Origin: Brevibacterium paucivorans
GTDB taxonomy: Bacteria > Actinomycetota > Actinomycetes > Actinomycetales > Brevibacteriaceae
Direction: 5' to 3'
Length of the DNA: 64,000 bases
NCBI RefSeq assembly: GCF_016907735.1
Contig: NZ_JAFBCP010000001.1
Span: 248,001 to 312,000, forward strand
Part shown: positions 32,480 to 41,699 of the stretch, one piece after another
Layout of the letters: each line of letters starts with the position of its first letter
How positions within the stretch are numbered: the stretch's first letter is position 1
Made by a program: the position numbers and the translations under genes
The notes under the pieces: model-generated
Told to the model about the DNA's origin: nothing
Seen by the model: the letters and a program-made list of their open reading frames with translations, nothing else
Databases searched by the model: none

Positions 32480-35400
32480 GTGTCCGAAACAACACCTACT
32501 GATCTCGCTGGGGATTTTGGTTCCAACGAATGGTTGGTTGAAGAACTGTACGAAAAGTACAAGAACGATAAAAACTCAGTTGACAAGGAATGGTGGCCCT
32601 TCTTTGAGAAGTACGAGGGCGCACCGGTGAACAGCTCTACGAATTCCACCTCGAAGCCGGCTTCTCAGACCTCTGCAGACAAGAAGGCCGACAAGAACGC
32701 CGACTCGGAGTCAAAGCCGAAGGCCGAAGCGAAAACCAAGGGCGTTGAACCATCGGTCAACGAAGCTGAAACTACCAAGGCCGAATCGAAGGTTGCTTCT
32801 CAGAAGAAGTCCTCCCCCACCCAGTCAGCGCCTAAGGCCAGCGACGACACCGCCGAGGACGTTGTCACCAAACTGCGCGGGCCAGCTAAGCTCATCGCGG
32901 AAAACATGGACGCCTCCCTCGAAGTGCCTACCGCCACCTCGGTACGTTCGCTTCCTGCCAAGGCACTCATTGACAACCGTATTGTCATCAACTCCCACCT
33001 GCGCCGCACACGCGGTGGAAAGGTGTCGTTCACTCACCTCATCGGATTCGCAGTTATCCGTGCGCTCAAGGCTTTCCCAAGCCAGAACGTGTACTACGAA
33101 ATCCGTGACGGCAAGCCAGTCATGGTGCAGCCAGCGCACGTGAACTTTGGTCTAGCCATTGACATTCCTAAGAAGGACGGCACTCGCTCCCTCCTGGTGC
33201 CAAACGTCAAGAAGGCTGAAACTCTGACATTCAAGCAGTTCGTCGACGCATACGACGACCTGGTGAACCGTGCACGCTCGGGCAAACTCACCGCCGACGA
33301 TTTCGCCGGCACCACGATTTCGCTGACCAACCCAGGCGGAATTGGAACCGTTCACTCGGTCCCACGTCTGACCAAGGGACAGGGTTGCATCATTGGTGTT
33401 GGTGCCATGACGTACCCAGCAGAATTCCAGGGTGCGAGCCAAGAAACCATCGACCGTTTGGGTGTTTCCAAGGTCATGCACCTAACGTCCACCTACGACC
33501 ACCGCGTCATCCAGGGTGCTGGTTCCGGTGAGTTCCTCAAGCTCGTACACGAATACCTATTGGGAGCCGACGGCTTCTACGACGAAGTATTCGAGTCACT
33601 TCGCCTGCCTTACGAACCAGTTCGCTGGCAGCCTGACGTTCACACGGGCGACCAGGACGATGTATCGAAGGCTTCACGCGTCATCGAACTCATCGACGCT
33701 TACCGGACCCGCGGTCACCTCATGGCAAACACCGACCCACTGGTGTACCGCCAGCGCAGCCACCCAGACCTCGACATCAACAACCACGGCCTGACCCTGT
33801 GGGACCTCGAACGCAAGTTCTCCACTGGCGGTCTGGGCGACGGTTCGCAGCTGCGTCTGCGTGACATTCTGGGTATCCTGCGTGACTCGTACTGCCGTAC
33901 CACCGGTTACGAATACATGCACATCGCTGACCCCGAACAGCGTCGCTGGTTCCAATCGAGGCTCGAAGTTCCATTGCAGGAACTCAGCCGCGCTGAGCAG
34001 GGACACATTCTGGGTCGCCTCAACGCTTCAGAAGCGTTCGAAACGTTCCTGCAAACCAAGTACATCGGTCAGAAGCGCTTCTCGCTCGAAGGTGGAGAAT
34101 CCACCATCGTGCTACTTGACGAGGTTCTGAACCGTGCAGCCGACTCCGGCATGCAAGAAGTCACGATCGGTATGGCCCACCGTGGTCGTCTGAACGTGCT
34201 GACCAACATCGCTGGTAAGAGCTACACGCAGATCTTCCGCGAATTCGACGGAACCCAGTCACCTGACTCCTTCCAGGGCTCCGGTGACGTGAAGTACCAC
34301 CTCGGTATGGAAGGTTCCTTCACCTCGCCAGACGGCAACACCACCAAGGTGTCGGTTGCCGCTAACCCAAGCCACCTCGAGACCGTCAACCCGGTTCTTG
34401 AAGGAATCACCCGCGCTAAGCAGGACGTGGCTTCTGGTGACACTCAGGACTTCTCGATCCTGCCTGTGCTGGTTCACGGTGACGCCGCATTTGCAGGTCA
34501 GGGTGTTGTGTACGAAACCCTGAACCTGTCCGAACTGCGCGGATACTCCACGGGCGGAACCATCCACGTGGTTATCAACAACCAAGTTGGATTCACCACG
34601 CCCCCAGCTTCGTCACGTTCGTCGTACTACTGCACCGACGTTGCCAAGGCGATTTCGGCACCTGTCATCCACGTCAACGGTGATGACCCTGAAGCGGTTT
34701 ACCACGCGGCACAGCTCGCGTTCGACTACCGTCAGGAATTCAACCGCGACATCGTGATCGACCTCGTGTGCTACCGTCGCCGCGGTCACAACGAAGGTGA
34801 CGACCCATCGATGACGCAGCCAGTCATGTACTCGCTCATCGAAAAGAAGATGTCGGTACGTAAGCTTTACACCGACTCGCTGGTGGGTCGTGGCTGCATC
34901 TCCAAGGAAGAAGCCGCCGAGGTCGTTAAGGACTACCAGAACAAGCTCGAGGCAGCGTTCGCCGAGACCAAGGACGCAGAGAAGGAAAGCTCCGAGAACC
35001 TCGGCGTCACCAAACCGTGGGAACGCCCAGATGACCTCGAATCCGACTCCAAGTTCGACACCGCTGTTCCAGCGTCAGTGATTGAACGCATCGGTGACGT
35101 TCACACTGAAATTCCTGAAGGCTTCAACGTTCACAAGAAGCTGCGTAGCCTGCTGGAAAAGCGCAAGGAAATGTCACGTTCGGGTGGCATCGACTGGGGC
35201 TTTGCAGAACTGCTGGCATTCGGTTCGTTGCTCATGGAAGATGTTCCGGTTCGTTTGGCTGGTCAGGACTCCCGTCGCGGAACCTTTACCCAGCGTCAGT
35301 CGGTTCTTATCGACCACGAAAACGACAACGAGTGGACCCCGCTGGCTAACCTCACCGACAACCAGGCCAAGTTCTGGGTGTTCAACTCGCTCCTGTCCGA

Positions 35401-36208
35401 ATACGCAGCCATGGGCTTCGAATACGGATACGCTGTGGAACGCACTGATGCTCTGGTCCTGTGGGAAGGACAGTTCGGTGACTTTGCGCAGGGTGCGCAG
35501 TCGGTCATTGACGAGTTCGTTTCAAGCTCCGAACAGAAGTGGGGACAAAACTCGGGTATTGTCCTGCTGCTCCCCCACGGTTTCGAAGGCCAGGGACCTG
35601 ACCACTCGTCGGCCCGCATTGAGCGCTACTTGCAGCTGTGCGCTGAAGCCAACATGACGGTGGCCTACCCATCAAACGGTGCGTCCTACTTCCACCTGTT
35701 GCGTCGCCACGCACACGCGGAAGTCAAGCGTCCGCTTGTTGTGTTCACACCTAAGTCGATGCTGCGCCTCAAGGCTGCGGCCACCGATGTTGAGCAGTTC
35801 ACCTCCGGTAGCTTCGAACCAATGATTCCGGACACCTCGGTTGATGCGAAGAACGTCAAGCGCGTCGTGCTGGTCGCTGGAAAGCTGTACTGGGATCTGC
35901 TGGCACAGCGCCAGAAGCTGGACGACAACACCACTGCTCTGGTCCGCGTCGAACAGCTGTACCCACTTGAGGTTGACACGCTCAACGAGGTGCTGGGTAT
36001 GTACCCTGAAGACACCCAGCTGGTGTGGGCTCAGGAAGAGCCTGAGAACCAGGGGGCATGGCCGTTCATGCACTACAAGTTCTCGCAGCTGCTGCCAGAC
36101 CGCAAGGTCGACGTTGTGTGCCGTAGCGCATCTGCATCGCCTGCAACTGGTCTGAAGAAGCAACACGACGTTGAACAGGCTGAAGTCATCGAACGGGTTT
36201 TCGAGTAA
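32480..36208 (+). CDS. kgd: Multifunctional 2-oxoglutarate metabolism enzyme (2-oxoglutarate decarboxylase/dehydrogenase E1-E2)
   Basis: 1242 aa. Three parts: an N-terminal segment (FGSNEWLVEELY) and a Lys/Ala/Glu-rich linker to about residue 125; a lipoyl-less E2o-type acyltransferase domain with catalytic DHRVIQG (His341); and a ThDP-dependent E1o domain whose ThDP/Mg motif is around residue 735 (GDDPEAVYHA) with CYRRRGHNEGDDPS after it. Serves the TCA cycle as part of the actinobacterial 2-oxoglutarate dehydrogenase complex. The frame is open from a TTG at 32411, but GTG at 32480 gives the family N-terminus; its ribosome site is weak. Confidence 0.95.
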   Translation: MSETTPTDLAGDFGSNEWLVEELYEKYKNDKNSVDKEWWPFFEKYEGAPVNSSTNSTSKPASQTSADKKADKNADSESKPKAEAKTKGVEPSVNEAETTKAESKVASQKKSSPTQSAPKASDDTAEDVVTKLRGPAKLIAENMDASLEVPTATSVRSLPAKALIDNRIVINSHLRRTRGGKVSFTHLIGFAVIRALKAFPSQNVYYEIRDGKPVMVQPAHVNFGLAIDIPKKDGTRSLLVPNVKKAETLTFKQFVDAYDDLVNRARSGKLTADDFAGTTISLTNPGGIGTVHSVPRLTKGQGCIIGVGAMTYPAEFQGASQETIDRLGVSKVMHLTSTYDHRVIQGAGSGEFLKLVHEYLLGADGFYDEVFESLRLPYEPVRWQPDVHTGDQDDVSKASRVIELIDAYRTRGHLMANTDPLVYRQRSHPDLDINNHGLTLWDLERKFSTGGLGDGSQLRLRDILGILRDSYCRTTGYEYMHIADPEQRRWFQSRLEVPLQELSRAEQGHILGRLNASEAFETFLQTKYIGQKRFSLEGGESTIVLLDEVLNRAADSGMQEVTIGMAHRGRLNVLTNIAGKSYTQIFREFDGTQSPDSFQGSGDVKYHLGMEGSFTSPDGNTTKVSVAANPSHLETVNPVLEGITRAKQDVASGDTQDFSILPVLVHGDAAFAGQGVVYETLNLSELRGYSTGGTIHVVINNQVGFTTPPASSRSSYYCTDVAKAISAPVIHVNGDDPEAVYHAAQLAFDYRQEFNRDIVIDLVCYRRRGHNEGDDPSMTQPVMYSLIEKKMSVRKLYTDSLVGRGCISKEEAAEVVKDYQNKLEAAFAETKDAEKESSENLGVTKPWERPDDLESDSKFDTAVPASVIERIGDVHTEIPEGFNVHKKLRSLLEKRKEMSRSGGIDWGFAELLAFGSLLMEDVPVRLAGQDSRRGTFTQRQSVLIDHENDNEWTPLANLTDNQAKFWVFNSLLSEYAAMGFEYGYAVERTDALVLWEGQFGDFAQGAQSVIDEFVSSSEQKWGQNSGIVLLLPHGFEGQGPDHSSARIERYLQLCAEANMTVAYPSNGASYFHLLRRHAHAEVKRPLVVFTPKSMLRLKAAATDVEQFTSGSFEPMIPDTSVDAKNVKRVVLVAGKLYWDLLAQRQKLDDNTTALVRVEQLYPLEVDTLNEVLGMYPEDTQLVWAQEEPENQGAWPFMHYKFSQLLPDRKVDVVCRSASASPATGLKKQHDVEQAEVIERVFE

Positions 36209-36817
36209 GTGACACTGAAGAAAACTACTATTGTCGTGGCCGGTGACGAACTTGTCGCTGGCCACGGCGATGCTCGGAGTCTAGGATGGGCCGGACGCGT
36301 CGCTGTGCGCACGCACCCGTCCTTGGCCAATGCGGAGTTCTACACGCTGTCGGTTCCGCAAGAAGACACGGGCGCCTTCGCCCAGCGTGCGTTTGCTGAG
36401 GCTCAGCTTCGATTTAGTGACAGCGGGATCAATCGTTTGGTCTTAGCCCCTGGTTCACGTGATGTGGATGCAGGGCTGTCGACGGCCCGGTCGCGCTTGA
36501 ATCTTGCCAATGTGCTAGATGAGGCTCTTGCCGCCGAGGTGTCCACGTTCGTCGTAGGTCCCACCCCTGGCCGCAGTGAGACCCGGAATGAAAAGGTTGC
36601 CCAGTTGTCGGCGGGTTTCGCTGATGTCGCGCATCGTCGCGCAGTTCCGTACGTGGACTGTTTTTCGCCATTGAAGTCCCACCCCGTGTGGCAACGCGAT
36701 CTTGCGTCCAGTTCACGCGAGCAACCGGCGCAAGAAGGTTACGGTCTCATCGCGTGGCTTGTCCTCAACCGCGGCTGGTACGACTGGCTGGGTGTACAAA
36801 ACGTAATGGAAGGCTAG
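36209..36817 (+). CDS. SGNH/GDSL-like protein lacking catalytic residues
   Basis: 202 aa, starting at GTG immediately after the kgd stop. The N-terminus VVAGDELVAGHGDARSLGWAGRV aligns with block I of SGNH hydrolases but has Glu where the catalytic Ser of GDS should be. The C-terminal block V region (SSREQPAQEGYGLIAWLVL) has the GY..IA of the family but Arg-Glu-Gln-Pro in place of the usual Asp-x-x-His-Pro. It is therefore probably not an active esterase. Sharing a transcript with kgd is likely. Confidence 0.75.
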   Translation: MTLKKTTIVVAGDELVAGHGDARSLGWAGRVAVRTHPSLANAEFYTLSVPQEDTGAFAQRAFAEAQLRFSDSGINRLVLAPGSRDVDAGLSTARSRLNLANVLDEALAAEVSTFVVGPTPGRSETRNEKVAQLSAGFADVAHRRAVPYVDCFSPLKSHPVWQRDLASSSREQPAQEGYGLIAWLVLNRGWYDWLGVQNVMEG

Positions 36818-36902
36818 CCCACACAACCGACCCCCACCCTGCACTGTTGAAGTGGTGTGCCCACTATGGAAAAATAGGGTGGTCTAGTTAAAGGAGAGAT
36901 AG

Positions 36903-36977
36903 ATGAGCAAGCGTGCACGCAAGCGTCGCGACCGTAAGCGCAACAAGGCGAACCACGGCAAGCGTCCAAACGCATAA
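36903..36977 (+). CDS. 50S ribosomal protein bL37
   Basis: 24-residue, very basic peptide: starts MSKRARKRRDRK and ends KANHGKRPNA. This matches the tiny actinobacterial large-subunit protein bL37 found in mycobacterial ribosome structures. The ATG follows AAAGGAGAGAT, a strong ribosome site, and a strong terminator follows the stop at once. Too short for ordinary ORF calling. Confidence 0.85.
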   Translation: MSKRARKRRDRKRNKANHGKRPNA

Positions 36978-36980
36978 GCA

Positions 36981-37020
36981 AAAGAAGCGGGGCAGGTGAT
37001 CACCTGCCCCGCTTCTTTTT
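36981..37020. terminator. Strong bidirectional intrinsic terminator
   Basis: A perfect palindrome of about 19 bp per arm (AAAGAAGCGGGGCAGGTGA and its complement) centred near 36999/37000, ending in TTTTT on the plus strand and TTTT on the minus strand. It closes the bL37 transcript and the convergent sigR-rsrA operon. Confidence 0.95.
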
Positions 37021-37039
37021 GTCTAAGCGCGTTCGCTGG

Positions 37040-37315
37040 TCACTCGCGGTAGTACGTGATGCGCGTGTGTTCAACTGTGATACGCGCACGAATCCGTTCG
37101 ACAAGCCCCTGTGGTGCTTGGTCGTGGCAACATGAGCGACGCACAAGCTCTTTCATGAGTGCCTCGATCTTGTATTCGTGTTCGCATTCGGGACAACACT
37201 GCAGGTGTTCTTCAATGGCACGAATCGCATCGTCATTCGCCTCGCCATCGAGAAACGCGTAGATCCGTTCGAGTGACTCTAGCCTGCTTTGCGACCAGGA
37301 CGTTCCGTCTGTCAT
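37040..37315 (-). CDS. rsrA: Zinc anti-sigma factor of the RsrA family
   Basis: 91 aa. Carries the ZAS motif HxxxCxxC as His37, Cys41 and Cys44 (EHLQCCPEC) and a downstream Cys62-Cys63-His64. It holds SigR inactive until thiol oxidation. Unusual: the N-terminal cysteine that is the fourth zinc ligand and disulfide partner (Cys11 of Streptomyces RsrA) is replaced by Arg in [19 protein letters not shown], though an extra Cys40 is present. Coupled to sigR by an ATGA overlap, which confirms the partner. Confidence 0.92.
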   Translation of the reverse strand: MTDGTSWSQSRLESLERIYAFLDGEANDDAIRAIEEHLQCCPECEHEYKIEALMKELVRRSCCHDQAPQGLVERIRARITVEHTRITYYRE

Positions 37316-37977
37316 GAACTTGCCCCCTCTACAAATCCTCGTTCGGCAGCGTAGTCAGCCAACATTTCCCGCAACTGGCGACGACCTCGGTGCAGGCGCG
37401 ACATCACGGTTCCCATGGGCGTGTCCATAATTTGCGAGATCTCCTTGTACGGGAGACCTTCGACGTCTGCGTAGTACACGACCATGCGGAAGTCGTCGGG
37501 AAGTGCTTGCAAAGCTTTTTTGATGTCAGAGTCTGGGATCCGCTCAAGTGCTTCGATCTCCGCTGATTTTCCGTCGGACGACGTGTGGTTGGCGGCACGG
37601 GCAATCTGCCAGTCTTCGATTGTGTCGCCACCCGTTTCTTGTGGCTGGCGCTGTTTCTTGCGATACGAATTGATGAAGGTATTCGTCAGAATGCGGTAGA
37701 GCCATGCCTTGAGATTTGTTCCCGGCTGGTACTGATGAAACGCGGCATACGCCTTGAGATACGCTTCCTGCACTAGATCTTCAGCATCTGCTGGGTTGCG
37801 CGTCATGCGCAAAGCGGCCGCGTACAGCTGATTGACGTACTCGAGTGCTTCGTTTTCAAAACGCGCACGACGTTCGTCGTCCGTTTCTGTACTCAGATCT
37901 ATGTCGTGGTCGCTGGGAGCGGTTGCAGTATTTTTCTCCATCAGCTCCCAGTCTACTAACGTCGCCGTCACTTTCAC
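37312..37977 (-). CDS. sigR: ECF RNA polymerase sigma factor SigR/SigH
   Basis: 221 aa (208-209 if the internal ATG is used). Region 2 reads [19 protein letters not shown] and region 4 [20 protein letters not shown], the helix-turn-helix for the -35 element. Directs thiol-oxidative stress genes. GTG at 37977 has GAGG five bases upstream; ATG at 37941 has GGGAG very close. Both could be used, recalling the long and short SigR forms of Streptomyces. A SigR-type promoter lies upstream. Confidence 0.93.
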   Translation of the reverse strand: MKVTATLVDWELMEKNTATAPSDHDIDLSTETDDERRARFENEALEYVNQLYAAALRMTRNPADAEDLVQEAYLKAYAAFHQYQPGTNLKAWLYRILTNTFINSYRKKQRQPQETGGDTIEDWQIARAANHTSSDGKSAEIEALERIPDSDIKKALQALPDDFRMVVYYADVEGLPYKEISQIMDTPMGTVMSRLHRGRRQLREMLADYAAERGFVEGASS

Positions 37978-38032
37978 CTCGCTTGGGTACTCCCCGCATG
38001 GGGTTGTCCGACGCTCTGTGCGTGTCAGTTAC

Positions 38033-38059
38033 AACCGTTTTGCCACCTCGGTTATTCCC
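38033..38059 (-). promoter_or_regulatory. SigR-type promoter upstream of sigR (GGGAAT-N18-GTT)
   Basis: On the minus strand GGGAAT (38059-38054) and GTT (38035-38033) are separated by exactly 18 bp, the published SigR/SigH consensus (GGAAT near -35 and GTT near -10). It points at sigR, 56 bp from the GTG start, so autoregulation is expected. The spacer contains one CCACCTCGG copy (38043-38051). Confidence 0.85.
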
Positions 38060-38104
38060 CGCGCTATGCTGAAACTAGCGAATCCAATCGGAAAGGTTGT
38101 TTCT

Positions 38105-38578
38105 GTGTCACTTGTAAGGTTGATTGCTCGCCCAATGCTGGCTTCCGCATACATCGCTAACGGAGTTGTCCGCGTCAAGAACCCTGACGTTGCCGCAAGT
38201 TCCGTTGAGCCCATTTCGAAGATGGCAAAGAAAAAGTTCGACGTCGAGATTGACCCCGCGCTCATTGCTCGCGCGACTGGAGTCGCACAGGTGACCGCAG
38301 GTTCTCTTCTCGCTATTGGCAAGATGCCTCGCCTCTCCTCGAGCATTCTGGTCACCACGTACCTGCTTGAGGTCGTAGGCCAGCAGTTGAACAAAGAAAC
38401 TCGTTCCACCGACGGCCTATTGGCAAAGACCGCGATCCTTGGCGGTGCGCTCCTCGCATCGGTCGACACCGCAGGTAAGCCTGGTCTCGCATGGCGCGCA
38501 CAGCACGCGGCGGAAGACCTGTGGCGCGAAGTCGAACGCACCTCGGCGAAGGCTGTCGACGCAGTTTCCCCTAACTGA
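38105..38578 (+). CDS. DoxX family membrane protein
   Basis: 157 aa, about three to four membrane spans. VRLIARPMLASAYIANGV is the typical DoxX N-terminus, followed by GVAQVTAGSLLAIGKMPRLSS. Actinobacterial DoxX proteins have been tied to oxidative stress and sulfur handling, and this one is divergent from sigR. The frame is open from 37832, but GTG at 38105 follows GGAAAGG and gives the family start; the SigR promoter region lies between the two genes. Confidence 0.87.
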   Translation: MSLVRLIARPMLASAYIANGVVRVKNPDVAASSVEPISKMAKKKFDVEIDPALIARATGVAQVTAGSLLAIGKMPRLSSSILVTTYLLEVVGQQLNKETRSTDGLLAKTAILGGALLASVDTAGKPGLAWRAQHAAEDLWREVERTSAKAVDAVSPN

Positions 38579-38583
38579 TAGCG

Positions 38584-39861
38584 GTGGTAAACCGCACTCA
38601 CTGGCCCGTTCCGCGTGCAACTGCACCGGTGCGGGCCACCTGCGATGTACCTGGGTCCAAGTCGCTGACGAACCGTTACTTTGTGCTTGCGGCCCTTGCT
38701 GATGCTCCGTCGATTGTGCGCTCACCGCTGGTTTCGCGTGACACCGAACTCATGATGCGCGCGCTTGACGCGCTGGGAGCGACGTTCACACCTCATGGCA
38801 ATGACATGAGCGTTGACCCCATCATGTGCTCTGATACGAATGGCGCCGAGGTGGCTATCGACTGCGGTCTTGCAGGTACCGTCATGCGTTTTGTACCTCC
38901 GGTTGCGTTGGCAACGGGTGCCCGCGCTCATTTTGATGGCGATCCTCAAGCGCGCGTGCGCCCCATGCAGACGATCCTCGACGCGCTCTCCGATCTGGGT
39001 GCCAAGGTGGAATCCGAAAACGGTTACCTTCCGTTTTCTATTACGACCGGTGAGCATGTGGGCCATACCGTCACGATTGACGCGTCCCAGTCTTCCCAGT
39101 TCGTCTCCGGGCTGTTGCTTTCCGCGGCAAGGTTCCCGCTAGGACTTACGGTGAAACACCTCGGCGAGACTGTCCCTTCCAAGCCGCACATTGACATGAC
39201 CATCGCCACGCTCAAGCAGTACGGCGTAGAGGTCACACAGCCGGACCCCACAACGTGGGCGGTCAAGCCCGGCCCTGTTCACGCGATCGATGTCACGGTC
39301 GAACCAGACCTGTCGAATGCGTCGACGTTCCTGGGCGTGCCACTCATTGCCGGCGGTTCTGTCACGGTTCCGCACTGGCCCACACACACTGACCAGGCCG
39401 GACACGCGTTCGTGGACATTGCGCGCGCGTTTGGCGGAACAGCCGAACTGACTCCAGCGGGCCTCACGGTCACAGGTACCGGCACAGTAAAGCCGGTTGA
39501 TCTTGACCTTTCCCAGGTGGGTGAACTTACCCCCGTGGTCGCAGCCATCGCTGCACATGCGCGCGGCACGTCGCACCTGCGTGGAATCGGGCACCTGCGC
39601 GGGCACGAAACCGACCGCCTCACAGCCCTAGCTACCGAACTCGCCAAGGCCGGAGCTCAGGTTGAAGAAGGCGCGGACTACCTCACTATCAGCTCGCCGG
39701 TATCCACGGGATGTACATGGAACAGTTACGCCGACCACCGCATGGTCATGGCAGGAGCACTGGTAGGGCTGACTCAGGATGTCACGATTGAGGATCCCGA
39801 CACTGTGGCGAAGACCCTGCCCCAATTCACTGACATGTTCGAACGTGTGGTGAACACGTGA
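38584..39861 (+). CDS. aroA: 3-phosphoshikimate 1-carboxyvinyltransferase
   Basis: 425 aa EPSP synthase of the shikimate pathway. The substrate-binding PGSKSLTNRY and the PEP/glyphosate loop LAGTVMRFVPP are present, as is DGDPQARVRPMQ. The loop has Ala between Leu and Gly (LAGT), as in typical class I-like sequences. GTG start at 38584. In mycobacteria and streptomycetes aroA, rsgA and hisN are also neighbours of the sigR locus. Confidence 0.96.
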   Translation: MVNRTHWPVPRATAPVRATCDVPGSKSLTNRYFVLAALADAPSIVRSPLVSRDTELMMRALDALGATFTPHGNDMSVDPIMCSDTNGAEVAIDCGLAGTVMRFVPPVALATGARAHFDGDPQARVRPMQTILDALSDLGAKVESENGYLPFSITTGEHVGHTVTIDASQSSQFVSGLLLSAARFPLGLTVKHLGETVPSKPHIDMTIATLKQYGVEVTQPDPTTWAVKPGPVHAIDVTVEPDLSNASTFLGVPLIAGGSVTVPHWPTHTDQAGHAFVDIARAFGGTAELTPAGLTVTGTGTVKPVDLDLSQVGELTPVVAAIAAHARGTSHLRGIGHLRGHETDRLTALATELAKAGAQVEEGADYLTISSPVSTGCTWNSYADHRMVMAGALVGLTQDVTIEDPDTVAKTLPQFTDMFERVVNT

Positions 39862-40874
39862 GTCGGTACTCTCACTTCACAGAAGAGGACTACCGGCCGC
39901 GCCCCAACCGGCGTGGATCCAGGCCACGCACAAAGGACCGCCCAGATTATTCGGACGCCCTGGTTGGGTTTGTGTTTTCTGTTGACCGAGGTCGTTACCG
40001 GCTTGCCTTGCCCGATGGCACCCGCTTGACGGGAGTGCGAGCCTCGCATCTCCGACGCCGGCCCATAGTCCCCGGTGACCGGGTACGGGTGGTGGGTGAC
40101 ACCTCGGGAACGGAAGGAACCTTAGCGCGAATTGTGGACATTGAGCCCCGCTCTACTGTTTTGCGACGTACCGCCGACGACACCGACCCCACCGAGCGAG
40201 TCCTGGTGGCCAACGCCGACCAACTGGTCATCGTGACGGCGACTGCGGACCCGGATCCGTCCGAGGGGCTCATCGACCGCACGCTCATTGCCGCGTTTGA
40301 CGCTGGCATCACGCCGATTTTGGCTATTACGAAACTCGATTTGAAGCCGGCTGATGCGCTGCGGGAGCGGTTTGCGCACAGTGGTGTTCGGATCGTTGAG
40401 TGTGGATTCGACGATCAGGGGCATCCGCGCGTGAAGCAGTTGCGTGGGCTTTTGGACGGTCACGTCAGCGTGCTGGTGGGACACTCTGGGGTGGGCAAGT
40501 CCACGTTGATGAACGCGCTGATCCCACAGGTGAGTCGCGCGACTGGCTCGGTGAACGAGGTGACTGGGCGGGGGCGGCATACGTCCTCATCGGCGCTGGG
40601 TGTCGAACTTCCTGACGGGGGCTGGCTCATTGATACGCCTGGTGTGCGGAGTTTTGGGCTCGCACACGTGACGCCGGAAACCGTTCTCAACGCGTTCGAA
40701 GAACTGGTCCCGGCGACCGCTGAGTGTCCCCGCGGCTGTTCTCACACTGAGGACTCCCCCGGTTGCGCGCTCGACGCATGGGTTACAAATGGTAAAGCTG
40801 GAGACGCCGGCCCTGACCGTCTCAACTCGCTCAGGCGGCTACTGACAAACCTGGCTTCTGCACCGCAGTACTGA
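39858..40874 (+). CDS. rsgA: Ribosome small subunit-dependent GTPase A
   Basis: 338 aa circularly permuted GTPase for 30S maturation. Order of motifs is G4 (ITKLD, about 160), G1 (GHSGVGKST, about 208), G3 (DTPG, about 258), after an N-terminal OB fold; the C-terminal zinc knuckle is CPRGCSHTEDSPGC. Starts with a GTGA overlap on the aroA stop. Confidence 0.95.
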   Translation: MSRYSHFTEEDYRPRPNRRGSRPRTKDRPDYSDALVGFVFSVDRGRYRLALPDGTRLTGVRASHLRRRPIVPGDRVRVVGDTSGTEGTLARIVDIEPRSTVLRRTADDTDPTERVLVANADQLVIVTATADPDPSEGLIDRTLIAAFDAGITPILAITKLDLKPADALRERFAHSGVRIVECGFDDQGHPRVKQLRGLLDGHVSVLVGHSGVGKSTLMNALIPQVSRATGSVNEVTGRGRHTSSSALGVELPDGGWLIDTPGVRSFGLAHVTPETVLNAFEELVPATAECPRGCSHTEDSPGCALDAWVTNGKAGDAGPDRLNSLRRLLTNLASAPQY

Positions 40875-40925
40875 GGTATCACAGGACTGGCCCGGGGTGG
40901 AGCCACTGCACCACGTGGAGGAACC

Positions 40926-41699
40926 GTGAAAGACCTTGATCTAGCGATCGCTCTTGCCGACGCGGCAGATCACCTGACGCTCGATTCGTTTTATAAGCGC
41001 GACTTCACGGTGGAAACCAAACCCGACATGACGCCAGTGACCACGGTGGACCGCGCGGTTGAAGAGAAACTCCGTGAGTTGCTCTCACTGCACGCACCTG
41101 ATGACGCGATTGTGGGAGAAGAGTTCGAACCCACCACTGGGTCGGGCACCAGGCAGTGGATCATTGACCCCATCGACGGGACAAAAAACTACGTACGTGG
41201 AGTGCCCGTTTACGCCACCCTGATTTCGCTTTATGACGGTGAAACTCCCCTGCTTGGGGTCGTCAGCGCCCCTGCAATGAACCGCCGGTGGTGGGCCAGC
41301 AAGGGCGAAGGCGCGTGGACCACCATGGCACACGACCCAGCCCCCGTGCAGATTCACGTGTCGAAGGTTTCAACCCTGGAAGACGCGTCATTTTCATATG
41401 CGTCCTTGGGCGGGTGGAAAGACCTCGGTAAACGTGAGGCCCTTCTTGAATTGTGTGACACAGTGTGGCGAACCCGCGCCTACGGTGATTTCTGGTCGTA
41501 TATGTTGGTCGCTGAAGGTGCGGTGGACATCGCAGCTGAGCCGGAACTCGAAATCTACGACATGGGTGCACTGGTTCCCATCGTGACCGAAGCCGGAGGC
41601 ACGTTCACCAGCCTTAACGGCACAAACGGCCCGTTCGACGGCAATGCGCTCGCCTCTAACGGGCTCGTGCACAGTAGCGCACTGGAGTTGCTTTCGTGA
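40926..41699 (+). CDS. hisN: Histidinol-phosphatase (inositol monophosphatase family)
   Basis: 257 aa. Metal-binding motifs GEEFE (about 60) and WIIDPIDGTKNYV (about 78-90), plus the C-terminal EIYDMGALVPIVTEAGG. This IMPase-like HisN type supplies the phosphatase step of histidine synthesis in actinobacteria; a general sugar-phosphate phosphatase is the alternative. GTG at 40926 follows GGAGG. Confidence 0.88.
   Translation: MKDLDLAIALADAADHLTLDSFYKRDFTVETKPDMTPVTTVDRAVEEKLRELLSLHAPDDAIVGEEFEPTTGSGTRQWIIDPIDGTKNYVRGVPVYATLISLYDGETPLLGVVSAPAMNRRWWASKGEGAWTTMAHDPAPVQIHVSKVSTLEDASFSYASLGGWKDLGKREALLELCDTVWRTRAYGDFWSYMLVAEGAVDIAAEPELEIYDMGALVPIVTEAGGTFTSLNGTNGPFDGNALASNGLVHSSALELLS

Noticed and set aside
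37832..38104. Long N-terminal extension of the DoxX protein
   Set aside because: It runs antisense through sigR and its promoter, and the GTG at 38105 with GGAAAGG gives the normal DoxX start.
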